NCBI GenBank assembly: GCA_000827495.1
Contig: KN817772.1
Span: 1 to 18,500 of the forward strand
DNA from: Hypholoma sublateritium FD-334 SS-4
Lineage: Eukaryota > Basidiomycota > Agaricomycetes > Agaricales > Strophariaceae
Length of the DNA stretch: 18,500 nt
Direction: 5' to 3'
Shown here: one piece after another, positions 1-8,431 of the stretch
Layout: each line of letters starts with the position of its first letter
How positions within the stretch are numbered: the stretch's first letter is position 1
Notes under the pieces: model-generated
What the model saw: only the letters and a program-made list of their open reading frames with translations
The model's database searches: none
Told to the model about the DNA's origin: nothing
Position numbers and translations under genes: made by a program

Positions 1-95
1 AACCCTAACCCTAACCCTAACCCTAACCCTAACCCTAACCCTAACCCTAACCCTAACCCTAACCCTAACCCTAACCCTAACCCTAACCCTAACCC
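1..95. repeat. Telomeric repeat array (CCCTAA)n
   Basis: About sixteen uninterrupted copies of the hexamer AACCCT run from the first base to about position 95. Read on the minus strand this is TTAGGG, the telomere repeat of most filamentous fungi. The C-rich strand runs inward 5' to 3', as expected for a left chromosome end, so this is a true terminus and not an interstitial array, provided the contig really begins here. There is no subtelomeric spacer: the last partial repeat (AACCC) runs straight into an exon of the tRNA ligase gene. The CCC at 93-95 can be read as both repeat and codon, a possible microhomology at the junction. Confidence 0.98.
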
Positions 96-522
96 GAGGG
101 CTTTGTCATGCGCATGCGCGTCGCCCAGCCGTCCGCGCGCTCGCCGTACGCGCCCGGCTCGTCCTTCTTCTTCAAGGTCAAGTTCGACGAGCCGTACATG
201 ATGTACCGCGACTGGCGCAAGGCGACGAAGATGCTCCTCAACAAGAAGGGCGCGGGCCCGGACGCGCTGCCGCGCGGGAAGATGAAGCGCCCGGAGACGC
301 AGCTGTATGTCAAGTGGGTTGTGCAGGAGATCAAGCGCAATCCCAAGGCTTTCGCGCACTACAACAAGAACAAGGGCATCATCGCGAGGCGCGAGAGGTA
401 CCTGGAGTACCTCAAGTCGGATAAGGGCGGGCAGGAGCTGCAGGAGGCTGAGAAAGAGGCTGCAAAGGCGGGGGGCAAGTTCGGAAAGACGATCATCGTG
501 CCTGTTGCTGTCCCTGGATGCG

Positions 523-580
523 GTGCTGATTCGCTATTCCCCGAAAAAATTGTTTTGAATTCTAATGTCATTTTCAACAG
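523..580 (+). other. Intron 1 of the TRL1 remnant
   Basis: GTGCTG donor, TTCTAATG branch region and TTTTCAACAG acceptor, 58 nt. Removing it joins PGCG to KTAVSV and restores the kinase P-loop, which is the proof of the splice. Confidence 0.92.
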
Positions 581-728
581 GAAAAACAGCTGTCAGCGTC
601 GCCGTCGCCCACATCTTTGGCTTTGGACACACACAGAGCGACGATGTCAAGGCGAAAAGACCTGCACCCATATTTATCCAAAATGTCATGGATCTCCTTG
701 AGAAGCACGACGTCGTCATCGCTGACAA

Positions 729-791
729 GTACGTATAATATATCCCTATTGCGCTCGCGCACTGCGTAATAAACTAAACGCATAATCACAG
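729..791 (+). other. Intron 2 of the TRL1 remnant
   Basis: GTACGT donor, ACTAAAC branch region and ATCACAG acceptor, 63 nt. Removing it joins VVIADK to NNHLKQHRQ in the kinase domain. Confidence 0.92.
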
Positions 792-1979
792 GAACAACCA
801 CCTAAAACAGCACCGCCAAGCGTTACACACCGCAACTGCCAACAACGACCCACCCCTATGCCTCCTCGCCCTCAACTGGGCGACCGACGACATCACCCCC
901 GCCGAGTTCCACCGCATTTGCAGCGCACGGATCGCTGTGCGCGGGCCGAACCACCAGTCGCTCCACGTGGACGCCGCCGACCCCCGGGCGCACGAGGGCG
1001 TCGTCTGGCAGTTCGTACACATGTCGGAGGCGCTCTCGGCAGAGGAAGTCGGCGCTGTGGTGGACATGGACGTCGCAGAGGACCTCGCGGCCTCTGTCCG
1101 TCGCGCCGTCCGGGCGTGCGTCGAGGTGATCAAGCTCCCGCCGCCGTCCGAGGAGAAGATCGCTGAAGCCCTCGCGGCGATCGAGGCATACGCTCCTGCC
1201 ACGACGGCGGGGCTCGCGAAGGCAATGGCGAAAAAAAAGCCGCAGAGCGCACGGTTCTACGCGCTCGTCCCGCAGAGCACTGACATTCGTGCGCTGCTCG
1301 ACACGCGCCTCGCGCAGCCGGACGTGCCCTGTGCGATGGTCGACTTCTAGGGCGCACTCAAGGGCGCGAAACGATGCACGCCCGCGCCGCATATCACGAT
1401 CGTGCACCGCAACTCCCTCGCCACCGAGCGCGCGCTGTGGGACCGCTGCAGGGCCATCGCAGGGCTCGCCGCGCCGCCGGTGTTCGCCGCGCGCTTCACG
1501 CACGTTCTCTGCACGAAGGACGTCATGGCGCTCGTCGTCGACGGCCTCGCAGAGACGGCACCTGCGGGTGATGGTGGGCAAGCAGGCGCGGAGTTCGTCG
1601 CGCAGTTGGCGCATGCTGTGCGCGCGCCGCTGCATGTTACGGTCGGCACGCGTGCGGAGGTGGTGAAGGCCGTCGAGGCGAAGGCGCTGGTGGAATGCTG
1701 GCGCGGGCACGGTGCGCAGGCAGGGGATATCTTCATGCTTCCGCTCGACCCGCCGGTGGACTTCACAACTGGGTTGAAGGGGCTGATTGCGTGATTGGCA
1801 GGATAAGTTTCGCTAATTAATTTGTTGGTGTGTCTATATTTTTGTCATCGTATACAACCACTCCCCCGCATTTTTTTTCTTTTTGCATTCGTGCTGTACA
1901 GAGATCGCATCACCCCTCCATTTCATTTAACATCAACCCACTCAACTCAAGCTTTCAACATCGTATCATACTAGTCATA

Positions 1980-2516
1980 GGCTCTTTCTTATCCGAAATC
2001 TACCAACTGCTGCATCATTTATATGCTCAAGACCCGATCGCGCGTGCGCGTGCGCGCTTCTTTATCGAGACCGTGACACCATTGTTCTCGGATGCGTGGC
2101 GCGTTCATCGCGCGCGGCGAGGACCCAGCGGCGATTTTCAAGGCAGTCGAGGTTATCCAGGGTCTGCTCCCTGCTGAGGGGTACGCGGTCGGAGAATGGA
2201 GCACCGCTGATGCTGCAGTTACGCCATTCTCTGCGCGTGCGGAGGTGGCGCTCACAAATGATCTGGGGGTGTACGAGGAAGGAAAGGGAAAGGCCACTTG
2301 GGCTGTGCTGGAAAGCGATCCCAAGTACGCCCGTTTCAAGAAATATTTCAACGACCTCAAGAGCAGGGACAGCTTTAAGAAGACGTTCCATCCGGTAAGC
2401 ACGCCTTTCCATTGTGTTAGCAATATAATACAATAATGACTATTCTATCTCAGGAGGTCATCATTAATTCGTACTCCAAGCAGTACATTAGGCCTGCTGT
2501 CCAAGCCCATGCTTAA
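1980..2516 (+). pseudogene. Glutathione S-transferase C-terminal domain, 5'-truncated with a frameshift
   Basis: A GST conjugates glutathione to electrophiles; this piece is the all-helical C-terminal domain that forms the second substrate site. The remnant begins near FLSEIY (about 1986), continues with DPIARARARFFIETV, then shifts frame at base 2100, where one extra base (or a two-base loss) separates the tryptophan of SDAW from AFIARGEDPAAIF. It stays open through PAEGYAVGEWSTADAAVTPF and PKYARFKKYF. An intron (2395-2453) precedes the last exon (2454-2516, EVIINSYSKQY to TAA). The N-terminal thioredoxin-fold domain with the glutathione site is absent: 1795-1979 contains nothing like it. 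The pattern fits fungal GSTs of about 250 residues; I cannot name the subclass. It follows TRL1 on the same strand with about 190 bases between. Confidence 0.85.
2395..2453 (+). other. Last intron of the GST remnant
   Basis: GTAAGC donor and TATCTCAG acceptor, 59 nt. It joins KTFHP to EVIINSY, a normal GST C-terminus, so the splice is supported by protein continuity. Confidence 0.85.
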
Positions 2517-2864
2517 ATCCAGAAGCGATATTTGCTGAATTGTCTAAGCCTCTTATACCGAAGGGGTCGGTTCGTTGCACTGGGCACCACCATTTTTTTT
2601 TTGTTTTGATGGCGGATTCGGGTTCCTCGACCTTTAAAACATATGAAACCTTTTTTACTTTTTTTTTCTGAACATCTGAAGGAGTTATGGCTTTTTCAAT
2701 GAAAAGGCGCTCAAAATTATCGCGATCTTTGGAGGTCGGCGGAGGTCGGCGGAGGTCTCACCAAAAATAGAGCGAGCCTATCTATTTTTAACCCGAACTG
2801 CTTCATGATGTCATCGTGTCTCATACGTGCTAAAGATATATTTTATGCCCCAGGTACATGTAAG
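2517..2864. other. Non-coding stretch with T-runs and a triple 10-mer
   Basis: No convincing gene. It contains several homopolymer T runs (about 2592-2602 and 2651-2668) and three tandem copies of GGAGGTCGGC at 2731-2757. The 10-mer shares the GAGGTCGGC core, in inverse orientation, with the minisatellite that follows. Confidence 0.6.
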
Positions 2865-3020
2865 GCGACCTCCAGAGGTCCTCGCGAACCGGCCCACACG
2901 AGCCGACCCCTAGAGGTCCCTGCGAGTCGACCCCAGAGGGCCCTGCAAGCCGACCCCCAGAGGTCCCTGCGAGCCGACCTCCAGAGGTCCATGCGAACCA
3001 ACCTCGGGAAGGTCGGCTCG
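2865..3020. repeat. Minisatellite, about 24-bp unit built on GACCTCCAGAGGTC
   Basis: Five or six imperfect units of roughly CCGACCCCCAGAGGTCCCTG plus GCGAG follow each other (for example starting near 2866, 2902, 2926, 2949, 2973). The best units contain the small dyad GACCTC-CA-GAGGTC. Apparent ORFs across it on both strands are repetitive and arginine-rich, and I treat them as artefacts of the repeat. Confidence 0.8.
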
Positions 3021-3182
3021 TCGTGCACCATTACCTCGGCTCGTCCGTTCAAGCACGCAGGGCCGACCTCGGCTGCCTGGCTCACGATGAGTGCCAGCGG
3101 GGACGTGCGCATGCCGAGCAGCATGTATGCGCATGTCTGCTTCGTCCCCACTGTGCACGCTGCCATCCCGGGCCCCTGCCAC

Positions 3183-3813
3183 CCTTGACACTGCCACCGC
3201 TCCCTCGATACCGCCGCCTTTCCCTCGACCCGCCGCTGTTTCCTCGACTCCGCGGCTGCCTTTACGCCGCCACTCCCTGGACGCCCCCGCCCGCCTCGAT
3301 ACCGCCGTTCCCCACCTGTCGCCGGCGCTAGAGACGATGACGCACGACGCGGGCTGGCGGAGTTAGCGGAGCTGTCGGAGTTTGAAACGACTTGACCCGC
3401 AAGCAAGCCCGTTCGGTTTTCGTCCTGCCCCCACCCCCATATCACCCCTCATTCCCATCGCCGACCCTTCTCTCCTCGAACCTCGATGAAAACTCTGCCA
3501 CAGGACATTTAGGTCACATCGGCCCTTGATCGGAAGCCATCGGCGCCCCAACAACAACCGCAGCTCATGAAATACAACGGACCTCGAACGGCGGGAGTGC
3601 GCAAGGTACGATTGGGGTCGGTCGCCTGCTTCTGCCGCGGGTGAAGTGAATATGGCATTCAAGTAAGTAACACCCATTCCCTTTCTCTCACCATATTCAC
3701 TAACCGGTTGTTTTTTTCTCATTTAGCTTCCTCATTGGCGCTCCCCACCCCCTCCCGCCTCCCTGACGCGACCAGAGCTGGTTAAGAAAGGTAGAGGAGC
3801 TTTGCGCGCCGTA
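3183..3813 (+). repeat. Direct repeat, copy 1 (minisatellite plus about 490-bp core)
   Basis: A short tract of CTCGACACCGCCGCC-like units (3183-3320) is followed by a core (3321-3813) that recurs at 4388-4980. Shared landmarks: GGCGCTAGAGACGATGACGC at the start, GGAGTTTGAAACGACTTG, CTGCCGCGGGTGAAGTG, and the end CTTTGCGCGCCGTA. An intron-like segment (3663-3726: GTAAGTAAC donor, CACTAAC branch, TTTAG acceptor, 64 nt) sits at the same place in both copies, so the unit probably derives from a spliced gene. No known protein is recognisable in any frame. Confidence 0.82.
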
Positions 3814-4387
3814 TACGCTCCCTCAGCGCCGCCGTTTCCTCGACACTGCGGCCGTTCCCTCACCACCTCTGTTGTTCCCTCGACGCCACCTCGACGCCAC
3901 CACCACCCCCCTCGACGCCGCCGCTCCCTCAAAATAACTTCTCCCCTCGACACAACCGCCGCCGCCGCCTCCCTAACCCGCGCCGCCGCCGCTCTCCTCA
4001 ACACCGACGCCCCCTCGACACCGCCGCCACTCCTTCGATGCCGCCGCACACCTCAATACCACTGTTCCCTCAACGTCGCTGGCCTCTGGAAACCACCGCC
4101 ACCCTCNACACTGCCGCCGCTCGCTCCACACCACCGCCGTTACCTCGACACTGCTACTGTTCCCTCGACTGCGCCACTCCCATTACGCCACCACTCCCTG
4201 GACACCGTCGTCCCCCCCTCAACGCCACCACTCCACCGCTCCCTCGACGCTGCCGCACACCTTGATACCACCACCGCTCCCTCAATGCCACCGCCGTTCC
4301 GCCGGCGCCACCTCTGTTCACTCAACACCACTGCTCCCTCAACGCGGCCGCTCCATCGATCTCGCTACGTCCTCAACGCCACCTTCC
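3806..4387 (+). repeat. CTCGACACCGCCGCC-type minisatellite
   Basis: Over 30 degenerate units, mostly 15-24 bp, of the form CCCTCGACRCCRCCGCY are strung together between the two core repeats. A 277-codon open frame across it translates to a monotonous Pro/Arg/Thr/His-rich string (PPLPRH and RSLDT themes). This is what the repeat would give in any frame that avoids stops, so I do not call it a gene. Copy 1 has a much shorter version of the same tract (3183-3320), indicating expansion here. Confidence 0.85.
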
Positions 4388-4980
4388 GCCGGCGCTGGAG
4401 ACAACGACGCACGACGCGGGCGTTAGCAGGGATTTCGGAGTTTGAAACGACTTGGCCCGCAGGCAAGCCTGGCTGGTTTTTGTTCTGCCCCACCCCCATC
4501 TCGCCCATCATTCCCATTGCCCACCCTCCACCTCTCGAGTCTCAACGAAAAGTCTGCCAAGAGAGATTTTGGTCGCATCGGCCCATGATCGGAAGTCATC
4601 AGCGCTCAACAAGAACCACAACTCATGGAGTATGACTGATCTCGAACGGCGGCATTTGGGTAAATGCAGCAGCATTGACGCTGGTTTGCAGGTGCGCATA
4701 TGATATTTTCAACTCGGAATTTCACTGACTTTTTGTTCCAGTTCGTCCTTGTATTGCTATACGAGTGCATAAGGCACTATTGGGTTTGGGCACCTACCTC
4801 TGCCGCGGGCGAAGTGGAAATGGCATTCAAGTAAGTAACACCCGCTCTCTTTCTCGGACCACATTCACTAATCAATCGTTTATTATTATTTAGCTTTCTC
4901 ATTGACATTCCCCACTGCCTCCCACCTCCCTGGCGCAACCAGACCAGGGTAACAAAGGTAGGTGAACTTTGCGCGTCGTA
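4388..4980 (+). repeat. Direct repeat, copy 2 (core with an extra segment)
   Basis: Homologous to 3321-3813, but with roughly 110 extra bases around 4660-4775. The extra part holds another intron-like segment (GTGCGCATATG donor, CACTGAC branch, TTCCAG acceptor) and a short exon-like piece. The conserved intron-like segment of copy 1 is present at 4831-4893 (GTAAGTAAC, CACTAATC, ATTTAG). Splicing it gives MAFNFLIDIPHCLPPPWRN, and a further GTAGGT donor follows at about 4959. I do not recognise the product. Copy 1 could be a deletion derivative of this form. Confidence 0.78.
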
Positions 4981-5771
4981 ACTCATCCGCTGACACCTCA
5001 TGCATAGATCTATCATTTTATCATCTCGGGACGCTTATCCACAACACCCCGACGCCCACCGGAACCCGTCAACCCCGCAGCATCCCTCCCATTCCGCAGG
5101 CGCGACTTCCGTGACACTGCTGCCGAACGATTAGTATACGATGGGTTTTCGGGCGGCCGAGGATAGGAAATACGCATACTCAAACCCGAGTAAGTCTAAT
5201 GTATGCATATTTTGTTTTTCACTGACGGTTCATGCAGGCAGTACCCTGGNCGTATATCACCTCACACATCCCACCGATGGTCTGGGCCGCGGTTATCATG
5301 TAAGTTTGTACCGCGTCTCTCATTTACACGCTAACTTCTCAGCGGATAGTTTTGCATGTATTCCCATAGTCTCGCCGGCCCTACCGAGGCTACACCATCT
5401 GCAGATATTGGTACGNACATCGCAATCCTGNCGCTGATCCGACTGCTTACTCATTGCCTTGCCATCAGATAATGTATTACCGCNGCCGCCTCGCATCCTA
5501 ACCCANGTCAATACTTCGCAGCGATTCTCTCATTCCGCCGCCGCCTTGAACAGGGTTAGCAGCCTGATTNGGTACTCTACGATGGGTTTTCTCGTCTGCT
5601 AACCGGTTNTCATATATATTTCCTCTCCCAGCTTACCGAGTCCACCTCCACCCTGGGCCTTTTATATCGCCCTGCCATTCGTTTAGTAGTACCACATGTA
5701 CCAGTGTCAAAACATACACAATAAGATGCATCTGAACTTGCTTTGAATATCAGCGCAACGGCGTGCATTAC
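4981..5771 (+). pseudogene. Decayed intron-rich gene copy A, unknown family
   Basis: Regularly spaced splice signals but no long ORF. Examples: GTAAGTCTAATG to CATGCAG (about 5190-5236), GTAAGTTTGTACC to CTTCTCAG (about 5300-5342), and GTACG to CATCAG (about 5411-5468). Joining the exons around the last intron reads PTEATPSADIDN, and a homologous spliced exon pair in copy D reads SNEATPAMFIDN with the intron at the identical place and phase (after the first base of the Asp codon). That shared spliced peptide is the best evidence that this was protein-coding. A phrase TACGATGGGTTTTC recurs at about 5137 and 5578. Several single N bases interrupt it. Family unknown. Confidence 0.5.
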
Positions 5772-6175
5772 CAGGCAAGTTTATCGAATAACCTATGTCT
5801 ATCGTTTATGTGTTAACCTTTCGATGAAGTCGTAACAATACCCTCTTTACCCAATGTTCTCGTGATTGGCCCAACGCTGCAGCCTCTCTCGAATCTGACC
5901 TGGGATGGTCTACAGGGTGTACTCGCTCTGCAGATCGGGCGCCACGTTCGACTATCCGCCACCCCGGCCTCAAGTTCACTTCTGCACAGCGCCAAGGAGC
6001 TGCTGAATTCCGCTCAGGGCCTGTCGCTCCAGCTCCTCAATGGACATTGGTATGTACGCTCACACTCTACCGCCCGCTACGTCCTTCACCCTTTGCCGCG
6101 AGCGCTATCGGAAACGCTCATCGTGGCTTGTTATGGATATCAGGCGAACGCGGATGGGAAGTAGTTAGCGTTTGA
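5772..6175 (+). pseudogene. Decayed intron-rich gene copy B, unknown family
   Basis: Begins with a degraded relic of the same intron as copies A and C (GCAAGTTTATC, then TTAACCTTTCGATG). The following exon encodes PLSNLTWDGLQGVLALQ. Copy C has LPSSNEVFGGLQGVLALQ, so GLQGVLALQ is shared exactly. The exon ends near 6051 at a GTATGTACGCTCA donor that matches GTACGTACGCTCA of copy C. The frame stays open for 100 codons (5862-6164), but there is no start or end that I can defend. Function unknown. Confidence 0.48.
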
Positions 6176-6229
6176 ACCTAGGTATGTTGGCTGCTTAGAT
6201 TTAGCCTAATACTAATGTGTTTCATATAC

Positions 6230-6660
6230 AGAATCCCCCGTGCTACTCAGCGCATGGAGAACACACATAACAAGCATAGCATCTCCGGGTTTACGAGCCA
6301 TTTGGGGCTGTTCAGGTAAGTTTAGACTACGTACTACATTTCTTATTTACATTCTAATTTTTCGTTGAAATCGTTGCTTTGTTGGTCAAGAGCGGTACTG
6401 GGAGGGCCAGCACCGCTGCTGCCGTCCTCGAATGAGGTCTTTGGTGGTCTTCAGGGGGTGCTCGCCCTGCAGGCCACTCTGTGCCAGTTTACTAAGTCCA
6501 CGTCTGCCCCGTGTCGCGGCCATTTGCAGGTACGTACGCTCATATCTTTCGTAAGGTTTATGCCTAATTCGTTGAATCTGTAGGAGCTATACTGGGTTTT
6601 TATTGCGCGCCTTCCATCTAATGAAGTACATTAGCTTATACATTTACGCGGGTTATCCGA
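6230..6660 (+). pseudogene. Decayed intron-rich gene copy C, unknown family
   Basis: A clear GTAAGTTTAGACTACG intron start at about 6316 is followed by TTACATTCTAATTTTTCG, homologous to the introns of copies A and B. The exon holds GLQGVLALQ and FTKSTSAP; copy D has VTKSIVAP and copy A a weaker LTESTSTL, suggesting the same peptide in three copies. A GTACGTACG donor at about 6530 and an AATCTGTAG acceptor near 6583 bound the next intron. No complete ORF remains. Confidence 0.48.
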
Positions 6661-6734
6661 ACAGAATCTGGGTGCCTCCCGCGTACGCGATGGTAGATCG
6701 TCACTGCGATCCCGACCCTTTACAGCCTCGGTTT

Positions 6735-7430
6735 GTTTATCTCTATAGTTTCATGTGCGACTGAGTCGAGGTACGTCCTATTCGTGATTCGGTGGATATC
6801 TTTTTCATGTATTCTTGTAGGCCATTCAATCGAACGAAGCCACACCAGCCATGTTTATTGGTATGTGCACCCGTCCCTACTGCTGTTCCATCTACTGATT
6901 ATCGTATTCTCGCAGATAATACATCACGTTCATCGACTCTCCCAAAATGACTCTCGACACCACACAGTGCGGGTCTAGCTCCACCGCCGCGTGGAACCGG
7001 GTGTGTGGGTCTTTGTCGGACATCCGGTAATGTATGGTTGACCGCGTTACATGTTCACCAGCCCTCATACATTTTTTCATCCCAGGTTACCAAGTCCATT
7101 GTCGCTCCGGGTCTGAAGGGCGCCGAGTATTGTTCTTCCACCCGCATGGAGCCTGGCCGCATCTCCGCGGCCTTCGCATGGGACATTCGATACGGCCGGG
7201 GCGCGTTAGGCGTCAGGGTGTCTCGATTGGGCGAGTGTATCATTTGGTGTAAATTGGGCGATTGATCTGCCTTTGATGGCAATTCACGATGGATCTGCGA
7301 GAGCGGCGGCGGTAAGTCGGCCCCTAGGACATTGTCATAGACGAATCACTCACCGCGTCTATCTCAGGCATCACGTTCACCGCGCGGATTGGGTTCATCT
7401 CTGTACAGTTGACTTGAGGGCGCAGCGTAT
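6735..7430 (+). pseudogene. Decayed intron-rich gene copy D, unknown family
   Basis: Intron GTACGTCC to CTTGTAG (about 6771-6820), exon AIQSNEATPAMFI, intron GTATGTGCACC to CTCGCAG (about 6861-6915), then DNTSRSS. This matches copy A in sequence, order and intron phase. A later exon (about 7086-7250) reads VTKSIVAPGLKGAEYC and FAWDIRYGRG. Another clean intron, GTAAGTCGG to ATCTCAG, lies at about 7312-7368. Stops and frame breaks separate the pieces. 7431-7705 shows nothing recognisable beyond the promoter-side sequence of the next predicted gene. Confidence 0.48.
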
Positions 7431-7705
7431 GTGTAGAAATATAAACTGCTGAATAGGATCTTTTTAAAAGAGACAAATCGCCTAGTGTGATCTTGTGTGA
7501 TCTGGGGCCAGCTTCTCCGCACGACGTTGTTTTGACGAGTGTCGCTGTCTTCTCGAGGGCGACATTTAATGGAATATGCCTGGTAGATATACGGCCGGGT
7601 AACCTGCTGATTCCTCTTGGCCTCTTTCTTTCTATTCGCCCTCTTTTCCCCAGCGCAGTCATACTCACCTTTACAGCAGAATCACTCGTGCATTATCGAC
7701 CAAGT

Positions 7706-8431
7706 ATGGATGGTGAGTTCCTGTTTTTTTACGCGTAAAACAACGACTTATGCCATGCGCAGATCATTCCGACAGCGACGGGAATGACCGCGCTCGCGAG
7801 TCTCGAGCGAAGAAAAAGGAGAATCAAACATCCGTCACCATCAACGGTGTCGCTGTGTTGCGCAATGGCAACGGTGTTTTCCCGTGTGGGGTCTGTGCTA
7901 TGACATACGTACAGGCGTACGGTCTCCAGGTGCACCAGCTGTTTTTCAATGTTACATTGTTTCTGACCTGATGTTTCTTAGCGTCACTATCGCCAAGCTC
8001 ATCCTGGGGCGGTCCCTCATTCGACTGCAACTGCTGAGACTCCTGTTTTGCCGACGCAAGGTCCCTCATCTACTCAGCCTCTCCATACATCCAGGGGTTT
8101 GTCGCCCACCTTGATTCCTCGGTTTACCGGGGCATCTGGTGGACATGTTTCCACCCCGCGTTCTGTTAGCCAACAGCTCTCACCCTCACCAACTCGCGTG
8201 CGCTTGGGACCATCTCCAACACGAATCCCCGTGCGAACATCTCCGATTCCACCCGCACGTCCGGCGACTGTCCAGAACGCGGTGGCGACTTTGGTCTCTC
8301 AGCCGGCCACGCAAGTTAGGCGCCAAGTTGCTCGTGCCACTCCCTTCTCTCCTGCTGCGCGCCGCCCGGCGGCACCACACTGTCCCCGCAGTTACAGTAC
8401 CACCCAAAGAAGCCGATATCCAAGCGCATGA
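7706..8431 (+). CDS. Predicted C2H2 zinc-finger protein, three exons
   Basis: Exons 7706-7712, 7763-7929 and 7982-8431 give a 207-residue protein. Intron 1 is GTGAGT to GCGCAG (50 nt); intron 2 is GTGCAC to TTCTTAG with a TCTGACC branch site (52 nt). The N-terminus is acidic then basic (DHSDSDGNDRARESRAKKK). The finger FPCGVCAMTYVQAYGLQ-RHYRQAHPG has the spacing C-x2-C-x12-H-x4-H, and both histidines appear only after intron 2 is removed, which strongly supports the splice. The rest is Pro/Ser/Thr-rich and probably disordered. Single fingers ending in HxxxxHP occur in DNA-binding regulators and at the N-terminus of R2-like non-LTR retrotransposon proteins; the sequence does not decide. The frame ends in RSRYPSA, but another frame stays open beyond, so this may be the front of a longer broken gene. 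Confidence 0.6.

Larger units (their letters stand above)
93..1794 (+). pseudogene. TRL1: tRNA ligase, 5'-truncated by the telomere and interrupted by a stop codon
   Basis: Fungal tRNA ligase joins tRNA halves after intron removal and ligates HAC1-type mRNA. It has ligase, polynucleotide kinase and cyclic phosphodiesterase (CPD) domains. Exon 1 (93-522) begins with EGFV at 96, ligase motif IV, then motif V in FFFKVKFDEPY. Motifs I (catalytic lysine) and III are missing beyond the telomere. The kinase P-loop PGCGKT is split by intron 1 (523-580, branch CTAAT); intron 2 is 729-791. Exon 3 continues in one frame through the kinase to a TAG at 1348-1350, then resumes in the same frame through the CPD domain. 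Both CPD HxT motifs are present: HIT (1390-1398) and HVT (1633-1641). TGA ends it at 1792. The TAG lies where I would expect tryptophan (TGG to TAG), which is inference. Lacking a promoter, start codon and ligase lysine, it cannot make an active ligase. Confidence 0.93.

Noticed and set aside
856..1710. 284-codon minus-strand open frame
   Set aside because: It is the antisense shadow of the TRL1 kinase and CPD exons, whose conserved motifs fix the plus strand as coding.
2843..3445. 200-codon minus-strand open frame over the 24-bp minisatellite
   Set aside because: Repetitive Arg/Gly/Leu pattern that follows the repeat period; no recognisable domain.
3802..4635. 277-codon plus-strand open frame
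   Set aside because: It lies over the CTCGACACCGCCGCC minisatellite and its translation is a repetitive Pro/Arg/Thr string; stop-free frames are expected from the repeat itself.
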